This document shows positions 8,971-19,428 of a stretch of 64,000 nucleotides of DNA, piece after piece. The DNA is from Curculioniphilus buchneri (GTDB lineage Bacteria > Pseudomonadota > Gammaproteobacteria > Enterobacterales > Enterobacteriaceae), in contig NZ_OZ193413.1 in the NCBI RefSeq assembly GCF_964275155.1, positions 434,001 through 498,000 of the forward strand, in the 5' to 3' direction. Position numbers and translations under genes: made by a program. How positions within the stretch are numbered: the first letter of the stretch is position 1; every line of letters begins with the position of its first letter. The notes under the pieces are model-generated. The model had not been told where the DNA came from. It saw only the letters and a program-made list of their open reading frames with translations, and made no database searches.

Positions 8971-11675
8971 AAAACCAGTGTATTGTCTATATTAATAATG
9001 GATACTTAATGCCATTTATTCAAAATACTTTGAATCATTAAGTAATATGAAATATACAAAATTAACGTATACTAAAAACTTTATATTGATACAATCTTTC
9101 TATCAAAACCAATCTATCTTGGATTAAATTTATATCTTGTAAATACTTAAATATTTGATAGTAAAATAGTTTACAACATTAGATAAATATACAATATCTA
9201 TTAATTATGATTATATTCTGCATTTTTGAAAAATATTATTTTATTCTTTATGCAATGCATCAATTGACAGAAACATAAAATAATGAAAGTTTATTTTTTC
9301 ATTTAAAAGATACAATTTTAACAAATATACTATTTACACTCATTTTACTTTTACTAACTTAGTAAGAGTATACTATATTTATTTTAAAGTAATTTCAATA
9401 TTTCTTTTTATTGAATAGGAAAATTAACTTGATTACGAATGGTGCTACAAACAAAGAATACTACTAAATATTTTAGTTTAGTTATCATGCGGCATTTACA
9501 CTGATAGAATCAAGAATGAACAACTTATATGTATATATCAATGTTTACGGGACATGATACGATAATAAAATTTATATAGATTGTTTCATATAATAATCAT
9601 ATGTACTCATGATTATGTTCATGATCTAATCACGAATTTTATCGATTACATATTCATGGATGATCAGATTGCAGGCTAATTTAGATTAGATAATTAGAAA
9701 TATTAATAATGTTTATTACAACATTATAAACATATTCATAATTAAATTATAGAATGTAGCATGTTTAGTATAAAATCGTATTTAGTTTACGTTAATACAA
9801 AATTTTATAATTTGTAACATAAATATTATGCGTGTTAAAACAGTATATTATATTACTATAGTATATACCGTGTAACTTACTAACAATGGCATAAAACACT
9901 GCATTAAATCTATGGAAAAGCATACTAAATTTAGTATGTCTATATATGACACATTAAATCAATGTTATTATTAAACATTGATTTAATGAAATGATTGAGA
10001 TCAAGGTAACTATTGTTATTAGAGATATACAATATCTTTTATATTCTTAATATGTTCTTTCAAAGTCATATAATATTTTATAAAATTTTAAACACCATTA
10101 AACAGTATAATTTTACTAGTAATGCAAGTATATTTACATGGACAGTTTGTTATCTTTTAATTTTCAGTCAAATTATTGCTATTATAGATAACTTAACATA
10201 TCAAAATTATAATATTAAGTTAATATTATTATTTAAAGCTAAATGAGTAGGATGCCAATCCTTTTAAAAATTAATATCTTACATATCAGTAAGTCATTTT
10301 ATTGTAGAAAAATGTCGTTTAATATAATTACCATATATGATTAGTAATATAAATATAGCAATAAACTTTTCCATTAATGCAATATAAGTGTTTAATAACA
10401 CTATTAAACTATTAAACTATGTAAAAAATGTTCGGATAATATTATCTACTTTTTGTCGATTCGCATATTTTATAATAAATGTATTTTATGAATATTTTTA
10501 TAAAATATGTTTTTAATTTAAATTGGATATAATACCTTCCATATTCAACAATATATTGATGGTAATATGTTAATTAATCATATAATTTTTAAAGTTGTAC
10601 AAAATTCAATATCACTGAGCCATCTTAATAAAGATATGACATAGAATGAATCTATTATCATTTAACTAATACATTTGACTCAAAACATAAAATTCCAATT
10701 ATATATACTTTATTGAATATGTTCATAGTAAAATATGAGGTTTTTAACAAACAAATAATTGAATATATTGCTAATGTTTAATAAATTTAAGCTAGAAATC
10801 AACTATCATTTATAATAGATAGATAAATATACTTATGTAGTATTCATCTATCAAATATGATAGATGAATTTTAAATTTGTAATGTAACAAATTACTCAAA
10901 GAGTAAAAATTGATGGCCATCGTTCTGAATTTAAATAATTCTGCTATTAACTAATACATACCGTATAATCTCTTAATGTTATTTGTTTGTCAATCTTTAA
11001 AATCCTTTAATTTTTTAAATTTTAAGGTTCATAGTGTATAGCTTCTATTAACATGATATGTCAAGCATTTTATTTTTTTAAACTTATCTTAAATTATTCA
11101 AATAGTTCGCTAACCATAATTAATAATTGAATGAATCGTATGTATATTAATAACGATCGTGCTTAATAAAAGATGATAACAAAAATTATAGGTAATAAAT
11201 TATACATTTATCAAAGAAGTCAGGTTAAATACGCCTGTGAATCATAAGTAACATGATATTCTTTTTATAAAAAAATATAGATTGTAAAATATATCTTACA
11301 ATACATTTAAATAATATTTAAAGTTCTTTGAACTTAAAGTAATAAAGCTATGTCAAATAACAAACAATTATCAGTGACTACTTATGCTAATTAAAAAATT
11401 ATTTTATATTTATGTATTGTTTAATTATATATTTTCATGCGATAGTTGGAAGTGACGTAGAAAATATCGTATTAACTAGTATATCTGATACTTTAAAGTA
11501 AATTGTCATTATCGTATGGTAGGGTAATATGATAAACGAAATTAGATCATACTTGAATGTAATAAAAATTGAAATTTTTCATATTAAAAAATCTTATACG
11601 GTATTTATGAATATATAATTATGTAGCAACATAGTGGTATATAACCCTGTCGTATGACTTTATAGAGAAAATAAA
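8971..11675. other. 2.7-kb gene desert between metG and dcd
   Basis: In E. coli mrp lies next to metG and udk next to dcd; I find no alignable trace of either. A 77-codon TTG-initiated frame (10013-10246) is Ile/Asn/Tyr-rich with no ribosome binding site and looks like chance. Three perfect inverted repeats occur: 9921-9938, 9952-9988 (listed) and an 11-bp stem at 10842-10852/10859-10869. Confidence 0.6.
9921..9988. repeat. Two adjacent perfect inverted repeats
   Basis: A perfect 18-bp palindrome (CATACTAAATTTAGTATG, 9921-9938) is followed 13 bases later by a perfect 15-bp inverted repeat (9952-9966 with 9974-9988) around a 7-base loop. No gene is near: metG starts 950 bases away and dcd 1.7 kb away. 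There is no clear T-run on either side, so a terminator is not obvious. It may be a relic terminator, an RNA structure, or chance in AT-rich DNA; the 15-bp stem is the less likely to be chance. Confidence 0.5.
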
Positions 11676-12269
11676 ATGAGACTATGCGATCATGATATTG
11701 AACTGTACCTTGATAAAGGTTATTTAACTATTTTACCACGTCCATCAGTAGAATGGATTAATGGAGTTACAGTTGACGTTCGATTAGGTAATCAGTTCCG
11801 TGTATTTCTCGATCATACTGCTGCTTATATAGATTTAAGTGGGCCCAAGGATGAAATTTCTAAAATCATGAATTGTATTATGAGCGATGAAATCCAGTTG
11901 ACGAAAGATGAACCTTTTTTTCTACAACCGGGAGAATTAGTGTTAGCAACAACATTAGAATCAATAAGTTTGCCCAACAACTTAGTTGGCTGGTTAGATG
12001 GTCGTTCCTCGTTAGCACGTCTTGGTTTAATGGTCCATGCTACTGCACATCGCATTGATCCCGGTTGGCAGGGGTGGATTGTTTTGGAGTGCTTAAATTC
12101 AGGAAAATTACCGTTGGCATTACGTCCTGGCATGCTGATAGGAGCATTAAGTTTTGAACTCCTAAGCAGTCCAGTATCTCGGCCTTACAATCGGCGTAAA
12201 AATGCTAAATACTACAATCAAAAAGGAGTAATAGCTAGTCGAATTGATAAAGATGGATCAGTTAGCTGA
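11676..12269 (+). CDS. dcd: dCTP deaminase
   Basis: Deaminates dCTP to dUTP, the main route to dTMP in enteric bacteria. 197 residues against 193 in E. coli, collinear from MRLCDHDIE to the terminal IDKDGSVS. Active-site residues are conserved: Glu138 (in VLECLNSGKL), Arg115 (in SSLARLGLMV) and the surrounding HRIDPGW loop. FYNSG in the E. coli motif reads CLNSG here, a change beside but not at the catalytic Glu. The spacing upstream lacks a strong Shine-Dalgarno sequence (AGAGAAAATAAA). It stands alone between two gene deserts; E. coli neighbours udk and asmA are missing. Confidence 0.96.
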   Translation: MRLCDHDIELYLDKGYLTILPRPSVEWINGVTVDVRLGNQFRVFLDHTAAYIDLSGPKDEISKIMNCIMSDEIQLTKDEPFFLQPGELVLATTLESISLPNNLVGWLDGRSSLARLGLMVHATAHRIDPGWQGWIVLECLNSGKLPLALRPGMLIGALSFELLSSPVSRPYNRRKNAKYYNQKGVIASRIDKDGSVS

Positions 12270-14299
12270 TTATTATAAATTGCACTAAAATTATATCATA
12301 CACAACAATAGAATATTGGATTAGACACAATAAAAATTATGTTATTAATTTTTAAAATATAAACAGTATATAACCAATAGTTATTAAATATAGTATTTAT
12401 CTTAACATGAATAGTATTAGTACAATTTTCTTTAGAAAATTATATAAGCTATATATTATCACTGCCATTAATATATTAAAAATGAATAAAATAATCCTGT
12501 AATTATAAGGATATATTTTATATCAATTATATAGCATTAATAATACTGATATATTGTTAGTGTCAATAAATAAACTAATCTAAAATTGGATGCTGATATT
12601 AAATCATAGTTTCTATTTTTTTCGAAAATTGTCAATAAAGTAAGTAATTGAATACAATCATCATTGTCTTTATTCTAAGTAAAATAATTTTATTTTATAT
12701 AAAATTATGACACCATCGAAACAAAAATAATTTTTATTATTACTGTGAATTTTAAAATTAAAACAATAATTTTCATGAATCTTCTATATTCAAATAGTTT
12801 AATTGAACTGACTTAAGTTTATGTAAGCTTAATATTAACTAAAATAGTTTAGCATTCGTATTTAGCATTACCACTATAAATAGTATTATGCGATTGATAT
12901 CGTAACAATGACAAATTTTCATTAAATCTGAAAATCAAAGCATTTATATCACTACTTTCTTACATATTCAAAAAAACTGAGTAATTAATTTGAATTTTTA
13001 AATTAAAAATAGTTATTTTAAATAAGCTTAAGAATATGTACACAAGACACATTTATACCTAAATTAATTAAATTTTTCATAAAATTTAATAATAATTTTA
13101 TTTATAATTTTGATATATTTTAACATTTTAGTCTAGTACTATTTAATAAGATTGTTTTTAGATAAAAATCTATATCTGTAATCTAATAATTACTTTTATA
13201 ATTTTCAAATTTAGAAAAATCAGTTTATAGAAATATCTAAGATTATACAAGGAAACATAATTTCCTTATGAAAGTAATAAGTAATAACACCCTAGCCATT
13301 TATTAATGGAAATTTATGTTTCTAACTTAGAGTAATTTTTTAATTATTAATAAATAATAAGAAGTACAATCATACACGGAACTCTTACTTTCATTTTTAA
13401 TGAATTCGATAATATTATTAATAATATTAGATTAAAAATTACTAAAATTAAAAAATAAATTTAATTTAGCGATAGGATCATACTGTCTTTAACTGTAATT
13501 CCAACATAATTAGTTTGACTACAACATAAATATGTCTTTATTACATATAAAAGTTCAATTTCTTCATAAATTGATATATCGATTTATGCTAATTCCTAAC
13601 AAACACAGTCGAAAAACTTACAATCACAGGATTGTAGACAATACAAAAAGAAAACTGACACGAATTATCATGATTTTTATGTTTAAATGATGATAACGTA
13701 GTTCACTTTTTTAAAAAAAGAAATTCATGTAATGAACTAATATAATATTAGTGCGCATAACAACATATTATACGAAAATTTTCTTATTTTAATAGAAAAA
13801 AGATACTAATATATGGACAGTATTAACATTGTGACTCTAGCTGTCTATGTAATGTGTCTATCTTTATAATCAATAAATATAGCTCATAAAATATTTAGAA
13901 AATTAAGAAATAATATTTGATGATTAAAATCATTGCCTCAATAGAAAATATCTATTCATTAATAGATTATCGCTATAATGTTGCCTAATATTTTAAATAA
14001 ATATGGTTCTGATATAAAGATAATTTTAAATTATAAACTCAACATAATATTAGCAGTACATATTAACTAGAATTCTATTCTAAATATTGATATCATCATG
14101 CTGTATTACACATAATTTATCCTTGACATTGAAATGACTAATTCATATTACTTGAATGATATATTTACTTTAAATTTAAGTATAATAACTCTATTTTTAT
14201 AAAATTATTTTATCTTTTTATCGGAGAGTGTTATTTAAATTTTATACTTAATATCTTGACAATAAGCTAATAAAATTTTTTTACTAAAAATAACTTTAG

Positions 14300-14362
14300 A
14301 TTGTTCTGTTAAGGAAAAAGTTGAATAAATTCTTTCAACGAAAATTGATTAAACAGAACAAT
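14300..14362. repeat. Long imperfect inverted repeat with a nested hairpin
   Basis: The arms at 14300-14312 and 14349-14362 (ATTGTTCTGTTAA and TTAAACAGAACAAT) are complementary over 13 bp with one bulged base. Inside them GTTGA (about 14320-14324) pairs with TCAAC (14335-14339). As RNA this would make a stem with an inner hairpin. The arms have G/C positions unlike the surrounding DNA. Function unknown; it is 1.1 kb upstream of the fimbrial subunit gene. Confidence 0.45.
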
Positions 14363-14992
14363 ATTGTTAACCTCAATCTTTTTTAAAAGAACCGGTCACA
14401 TTGTATTCAAAAAATAAATATTTTGATTTTTTTCATGCATGTTATACATGTTGTCAATATTGATATCTTATTTTAAGTAATAAAATAGTCATTATGGTGG
14501 AATGAGAATTCCATGATGCATTATCTCAATGTTTCATATGCACTATAACAAACAAAAGGGGTACAAGCTATTTTTATTTAATTACTATTGTTTTGATTTT
14601 AAGTAATCTTCGACTGCGGTTTTAAAGGCCTTTTTTATTTTAATAGAAACATTAATTTTTGATCATAATGATGCACTAATATAGTTATATTTTAATGTAT
14701 ATTAGTTTTATAAGAACTTATCATCCATACTAGATAATCTTAAAATTATTAACATTTTTTTAGCTTTTAATCATTAGATCTGCTGTGATAATATTAACAT
14801 ATTTTAACAATGATAGTAACCATATAAAATATATATAATAACTGATATGTTAGAATACAATATATCAATTATAATGTATTATTTATTAATAAGTAATACA
14901 TTTACTGTTGTATTTTAAATATTTTTTGTTTTTCATTTTATCAGAAGTCTTTAGAGAAAAAAGACATTTAATAAATTACTATACTAACAAAA

Positions 14993-15033
14993 ACATACTT
15001 TTATTATTAATAATAAAAGTATGTGTTTTTAAA
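14993..15033 (+). terminator. Perfect 15-bp hairpin followed by a T-run
   Basis: ACATACTTTTATTAT (14993-15007) and its exact complement (15010-15024) are followed by GTTTTT. The form is that of an intrinsic terminator reading on the plus strand, but no gene precedes it for 2.7 kb. It may be the terminator of a gene that has since disappeared, or may insulate the fimbrial operon from upstream transcription. Confidence 0.45.
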
Positions 15034-15500
15034 AAATTTAAATATTTTATTTTTTACTAAAAACATTTTTATTCTTACATTATTTAATAATACGTTTTGT
15101 TGAATAAAATTAAAATTAGTTGCCATATGTAATGTATATTATTTAGTTATTTTGATAATATTATATTTTAATATGTAATTGATACACATTTATGAAGACG
15201 AAAGAAAATTTAAAATTAATAAATTTTGATACACAAAAAAATGAATTTTTAAAAAGTTCATATTTTAAAAAAATCAATATTTTAATAGTTATATTTAAAT
15301 GACGATTTAAAATAATTACTATAAATTACGGTTTTAGATTATACTGACAATTAAGTAGATCTTACATTACTAAGTTTTATTTATGTAAAGGTTTGAAAAA
15401 ATATTTCAAATATATGTTATTTATTTTCCATGAAAATAAGTAAATTAATCTTAAGTAACATCATAGTTAAATTAGACTAAAATATAAAAGGAAATATGTA

Positions 15501-16199
15501 ATGAACTTTAAATTAGTAAAAAAAATCGTTCTTACGCTAATTATTATAAATATAATACCTAATATTACTTTAGCCCATAATGTTGATGTTAAAGTAATTG
15601 GTACTATTACCCCATCTTCTTGTAAAATTACATTAACTAATGGTGGTATTGTTGATTATGGAGTGATTTCTCCTACATCTTTAAATAAAGATACATTAAC
15701 TCAATTACCCGATAAACAATTAGATTTTGCTATTACTTGTGATGCACCAACAAGAGTAGCAATCAGAGCTATGAATGGTCGGCCTAACACAGCAGCGGGA
15801 TCTACTGAAATCGGAAGTTATGGCACTATAGCTCCTGAAGGAATTAACCGAGAGAATGGGCATTATGTTGTAGGATTAGGATTAGATGGAAATAAAAAAA
15901 TTGGCGGTTATAGTTTGTCAATAAAAAATCTCATGGTAGATGGTAATTCAATAGAATTTATAGAAAAAAAAGATTCAGAAAGTTTTTGGATTAAAAAAGA
16001 AGACGGAAATACTTCTCTTTTTAAAAAGTATCCTTTTTTAATGTCTTGGACCAAAAATAGTAGCATTAATCCTATGGCTTTTACTGTCTTGTCAGGAACT
16101 TTTAATATTCAAGCTTATATTAATCAAATTTCAGAATTCAATCTAACGAAGCCTATTAATTTGGATGGTTTAACTATACTAGAATTAATCTATTTGTGA
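15501..16199 (+). CDS. Fimbrial subunit, DUF1120 family
   Basis: Probable secreted pilin of a chaperone-usher fibre. 232 residues. Residues 1-25 form a signal peptide (Lys-rich start, hydrophobic core, cleavage likely after NITLA). The mature N-terminus (HNVDVKVIGTI) has alternating hydrophobic residues, as expected for a donor strand. Two cysteines, in PSSCKITL and AITCDAP, are placed like the usual pilin disulfide. The pattern GTITPSSC, NGGIVDYG and a C-terminal end LTILELIYL is what I know of DUF1120 proteins, which accompany fimbrial operons in enterics. A good ribosome binding site (AAAAGGAAAT) precedes the ATG. It is the first gene of a three-gene operon, 76 bases before the chaperone. 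No other subunit or adhesin gene is present. Family call is from memory. Confidence 0.82.
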   Translation: MNFKLVKKIVLTLIIINIIPNITLAHNVDVKVIGTITPSSCKITLTNGGIVDYGVISPTSLNKDTLTQLPDKQLDFAITCDAPTRVAIRAMNGRPNTAAGSTEIGSYGTIAPEGINRENGHYVVGLGLDGNKKIGGYSLSIKNLMVDGNSIEFIEKKDSESFWIKKEDGNTSLFKKYPFLMSWTKNSSINPMAFTVLSGTFNIQAYINQISEFNLTKPINLDGLTILELIYL

Positions 16200-16275
16200 T
16201 TATAAATGGTTATTAATATTATTCCGTATTTTCTTGGACGAACGGTTTCTCAAATTTAACGTGGAAGATTAAAAT

Positions 16276-16992
16276 ATGCATTGTTTTATATTTCACATTA
16301 CTTATGTGATATGCTGTTTTTTATCTGTTATAACTTATGTTTGTGCCGCAGGGGCAGTACCTGAAGTACCAGTGGTAATCGTAGAAGAAAAAGATGGTGA
16401 AGGAGCAATTAATATTCGGAATACTGATAATTATCCCGTGTTATTATTAACGACATTACAAAATGCAATAAATAAAAATAGGGATATTGAGACAATGTTG
16501 TCTATTGCTCCACCTGTTGCTCGTATTGAACCCGGAAAAATTCAACGAGTACGTTTTATACTAACTAATAAAGATCCTCTTAAAACTGAACATATGGAAA
16601 GAGTTATATTCGAGAGCATTCCACCACAGAAAAGATACCAAAGCACTGTTCATATGGTATTGCGGCAAAATGTGCCAGTAATTATTCGACCCAGTGGGTT
16701 AATAACAGATGAAGCTCCATGGAAACATTTAATTTGGAGTTTTAATGGACAAATACTTACCGTTAACAATCCGTCACCTTATGTTGTAAGACTAGGGCAA
16801 GATGTCGTTACATTTCCAGATCAAATTTATTGGGTATTACCTCAATCATATATTTTACCTGAACAAACATTGGTATTGATTTATAAAGAAGATAAAATCT
16901 TATCTAAGATAGTGGTTAACCAAATACGTTTTTTTCCAACTACTACTTGGGGATTTTCTGTGGAAAATTATGATGTTTCTTTAGTGTCATAA
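16276..16992 (+). CDS. Periplasmic fimbrial chaperone (PapD-like)
   Basis: Folds pilin subunits by donor-strand complementation and delivers them to the usher. 238 residues. A signal peptide covers about 1-24 (hydrophobic, ending VCA before AGAVPEV). Domain 1 has the family pattern PPVARIEPGKIQRVRFIL and ERVIFESIPP followed by a strand with VLRQNVPVIIRPSGL, the region around the subunit-binding Arg/Lys and the G1 strand. Domain 2 follows (WSFNGQILTVNNPSPYVVRL). The protein is less typical at its extreme N-terminus, where the usual strand A1 arginine is not obvious to me. It lies between subunit and usher with short spacers (76 and 39 bases), so one transcript is likely. Confidence 0.9.
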   Translation: MHCFIFHITYVICCFLSVITYVCAAGAVPEVPVVIVEEKDGEGAINIRNTDNYPVLLLTTLQNAINKNRDIETMLSIAPPVARIEPGKIQRVRFILTNKDPLKTEHMERVIFESIPPQKRYQSTVHMVLRQNVPVIIRPSGLITDEAPWKHLIWSFNGQILTVNNPSPYVVRLGQDVVTFPDQIYWVLPQSYILPEQTLVLIYKEDKILSKIVVNQIRFFPTTTWGFSVENYDVSLVS

Positions 16993-17031
16993 AGAATGTT
17001 TTGAATATAAAAACTTAGTAAAAATTGTTAG

Positions 17032-19428
17032 ATGTGGATTATTATTTTATTCATTGTAGTTGATTGGCTTAATTTAAGCTTAGCGGCATCTATTAATGAA
17101 AATTGTGATGTAACATTTGATGTTGCATTAATGTCTGAACGAGGTATTGATCCAAAAGTAGGAAATTTTTTTCGCCATAAATCTCAATTTTTCCCGGGTG
17201 AAACAACTGTTATTCTATCTGTGAACGGAAAAACATATGGCCGAGTAAAAGTTCGATTTGATGAAGAAGGACAATTATGTTTTGACGAAAATTTTCGGAC
17301 TTTTTTCGCTTCAGTTTATCCTAATAAATTTTCTAAAAAAAATTCGTCTTCCGATTTAAAACATACTTGGTCAAAAACAAAAATATTACTTAATCCTAGT
17401 ATGGGAAGCATTGATTTAATCTTGCCTTTTCAAGAAATTTCTGAAAAAACTATAAACGAAAATTATTGGAAACATGGTGGTAGTGCGGGAATATTAAATT
17501 ATGATATGCAATATATGCATTCATTAGGTAGAGCGGCAGAACAACAGTTCACACATTTTAGCTCTGAAGTGGGATTTAATATTCATGGGTGGATTTTTCG
17601 TAGCCGACAAGCGCTGATACAACTTAATAAGCAAAGTAAAATATCACATCAAGCTGCCTATGTTCAACGTAGCATTACTAATGCTAAAACAATATTGCAA
17701 GTGGGGCAAATTCATTTGTCTAATTTGCTTTTTGGTAGCGAACAGATTCTAGGATTACAAATATTTCCTGAAAGTACACTTAAAACTTATCGAAGTGGCG
17801 CTGGGTTTGTTGAAGGAATCGTTGATTCTTTTTCTATTTTAGAAGTCAGGCAATTAGGTGTTTTAATCTATAGGGGCGTTGTCCCGGGAGGCCAATTTAA
17901 ACTGAAGGGATTGTTTTTATTGAATAGGCATACTGATTTAATAATTACCATTATTGATAATATTGGAAAACATCGCCAATTTACCGTCCCAGCTTCTCAG
18001 TTCCTATCATCAGGAAATAATGAGGTTATATCTAATTACTATTTTGGAATAGGCCTGCCGAAGATACAAAACGACACTTTTTCTTTACTCGGAAGTATGG
18101 CTGTAAGTTGGACCTTTTCCCCTCATTTTATTTTAAATGCCGGTATGTTGAGTGCATCTTCTTATCGTGCTGGAGCTTTTAGTATCCATGTTCGTCCTTT
18201 TAATAAAAATTCATTGAAATTTCATGGAAAATTAGCACAAAATTTTAATCTTCGCCACAAGGGTATGATGTTATCTACCGTTCTGAATAACAATTTGGCT
18301 AAGCGGTTAACTGCTAACTTTAGTGCAACTTATAAAACAGCAGGATATTATGAATTGTATGATTTTTATAAAAAAGATGTCCAATCAATTTGTAAGCGAA
18401 GCCGTAATCAATTTAATGCAGGCCTGCATTTTTTAAATAAACTAGGTAATTTATTCTTTTCATGGACATACACTCCAGCATTTTCAATTGAAAATGTAGA
18501 AAATTGTTGGCGTGGAGGGTGGACCCATCAAATGTATCAGACTTTTATTAATATTAGTCTAGAACATATTAAGCAAAAAGCAAGTATGTCTTATAATCGA
18601 TTATATATTTCGTTGAATATACCATTAGGGTATGGTCGTAATTTAGATGGTTATCTAAGTAGTTCTCAACGTAATAGTAAAGTTAATTTTTGTTACAAAA
18701 ATCGAATGAACCAAAATAGAGTATTGAGTGTTTTTGCTGAACAGAATTTTTCTCACAACTTGAATACAGTAGCTGGTAGTATTGATTATATCACTTGTAT
18801 TAGTCAAATTAATACAACTGCTTGTTTTAAAAAATATTCTAAATATCATCATCGTGTTTACAGTTCATTATGGGCTAGTGGAGGGGTGGTGGTCCATTCT
18901 AATGGAATTACTTTATCACCTTATCGTATTTCAGATACTTTTGGAATAGCTCACGTAGACGATCAAGCAGGTGTGAAAATAAACACACCTTCAGGTTCTG
19001 TTAGAACAGATTGGCGTGGTTATGCTGTTTTACCTTCATTGAATAGTTATTCCCATTCTAATGTGCAAGTAAATACTCGTAGTTTAAATAGAAATATTGA
19101 TGTTGGAAATGCTTTTCAGGAAGTTAAAGTAGCGCGTGGGGCTGTTGAAAAAATTAATTTTGATGTAATTCATAATCGGCAAGTTTTAATGAATATTGTC
19201 GATATTTATGGACAGCCTTTACCGTATGGAGCTGGTATTTTCGATGTTCAAGGACAATTTATTACTGTAATTGATCAACAGGGTAGAGCGTTTATCCCGA
19301 ATGCTGTTCCAAATATGCTATTAGAAGTTCAACATGTTGGTAAAACATTATGTCAATGTCGTTTGACATTGCCAACCAGTGTGATTTCTGTCGATTTATA
19401 TCAACGTATCAATGCTGTATGTCAGTAA
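17032..19428 (+). CDS. Outer-membrane fimbrial usher (FimD/PapC family)
   Basis: Forms the outer-membrane pore through which the fimbrial fibre is assembled. 798 residues, slightly short for the family (usually about 800-880). After a signal peptide (about 1-19, ending LSLAAS) comes the chaperone-binding N-domain (about 20-140, with FFPGETTVILSVNGK). A plug-like segment lies near 260-330 (VRQLGVLIYRGVVPGGQFKL, then VPASQFL) within a long beta-barrel with alternating aromatic strands, and C-terminal plug/CTD domains close the protein (VKINTPSGSVRTDWRGYAVLP, VVPNAVP-like and final cysteines). No frameshift or internal stop interrupts it. The start lacks a clear Shine-Dalgarno and may depend on translation of the upstream genes. 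No adhesin gene follows. Confidence 0.92.
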   Translation: MWIIILFIVVDWLNLSLAASINENCDVTFDVALMSERGIDPKVGNFFRHKSQFFPGETTVILSVNGKTYGRVKVRFDEEGQLCFDENFRTFFASVYPNKFSKKNSSSDLKHTWSKTKILLNPSMGSIDLILPFQEISEKTINENYWKHGGSAGILNYDMQYMHSLGRAAEQQFTHFSSEVGFNIHGWIFRSRQALIQLNKQSKISHQAAYVQRSITNAKTILQVGQIHLSNLLFGSEQILGLQIFPESTLKTYRSGAGFVEGIVDSFSILEVRQLGVLIYRGVVPGGQFKLKGLFLLNRHTDLIITIIDNIGKHRQFTVPASQFLSSGNNEVISNYYFGIGLPKIQNDTFSLLGSMAVSWTFSPHFILNAGMLSASSYRAGAFSIHVRPFNKNSLKFHGKLAQNFNLRHKGMMLSTVLNNNLAKRLTANFSATYKTAGYYELYDFYKKDVQSICKRSRNQFNAGLHFLNKLGNLFFSWTYTPAFSIENVENCWRGGWTHQMYQTFINISLEHIKQKASMSYNRLYISLNIPLGYGRNLDGYLSSSQRNSKVNFCYKNRMNQNRVLSVFAEQNFSHNLNTVAGSIDYITCISQINTTACFKKYSKYHHRVYSSLWASGGVVVHSNGITLSPYRISDTFGIAHVDDQAGVKINTPSGSVRTDWRGYAVLPSLNSYSHSNVQVNTRSLNRNIDVGNAFQEVKVARGAVEKINFDVIHNRQVLMNIVDIYGQPLPYGAGIFDVQGQFITVIDQQGRAFIPNAVPNMLLEVQHVGKTLCQCRLTLPTSVISVDLYQRINAVCQ

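Larger units (their letters stand above)
12270..15500. other. 3.2-kb gene desert upstream of the fimbrial operon
   Basis: The longest gene-free stretch in the window. No recognisable coding remnant, including none of asmA, which follows dcd in E. coli. It contains two inverted repeats listed separately (14300-14362 and 14993-15024). The patch 14540-14650 is locally richer in G and C (GGGGTAC; TTCGACTGCGG; AAAGGCC before a T-run) and might be a decayed gene or RNA end, but I cannot name it. The promoter of the fimbrial operon presumably lies in the last few hundred bases; I see no convincing -35/-10 pair. Confidence 0.6.

Noticed and set aside
10013..10246. 77-codon frame in the metG-dcd desert
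   Set aside because: TTG start without ribosome binding site, Ile/Asn/Tyr/Leu-rich, no known relative; expected by chance in such AT-rich DNA.
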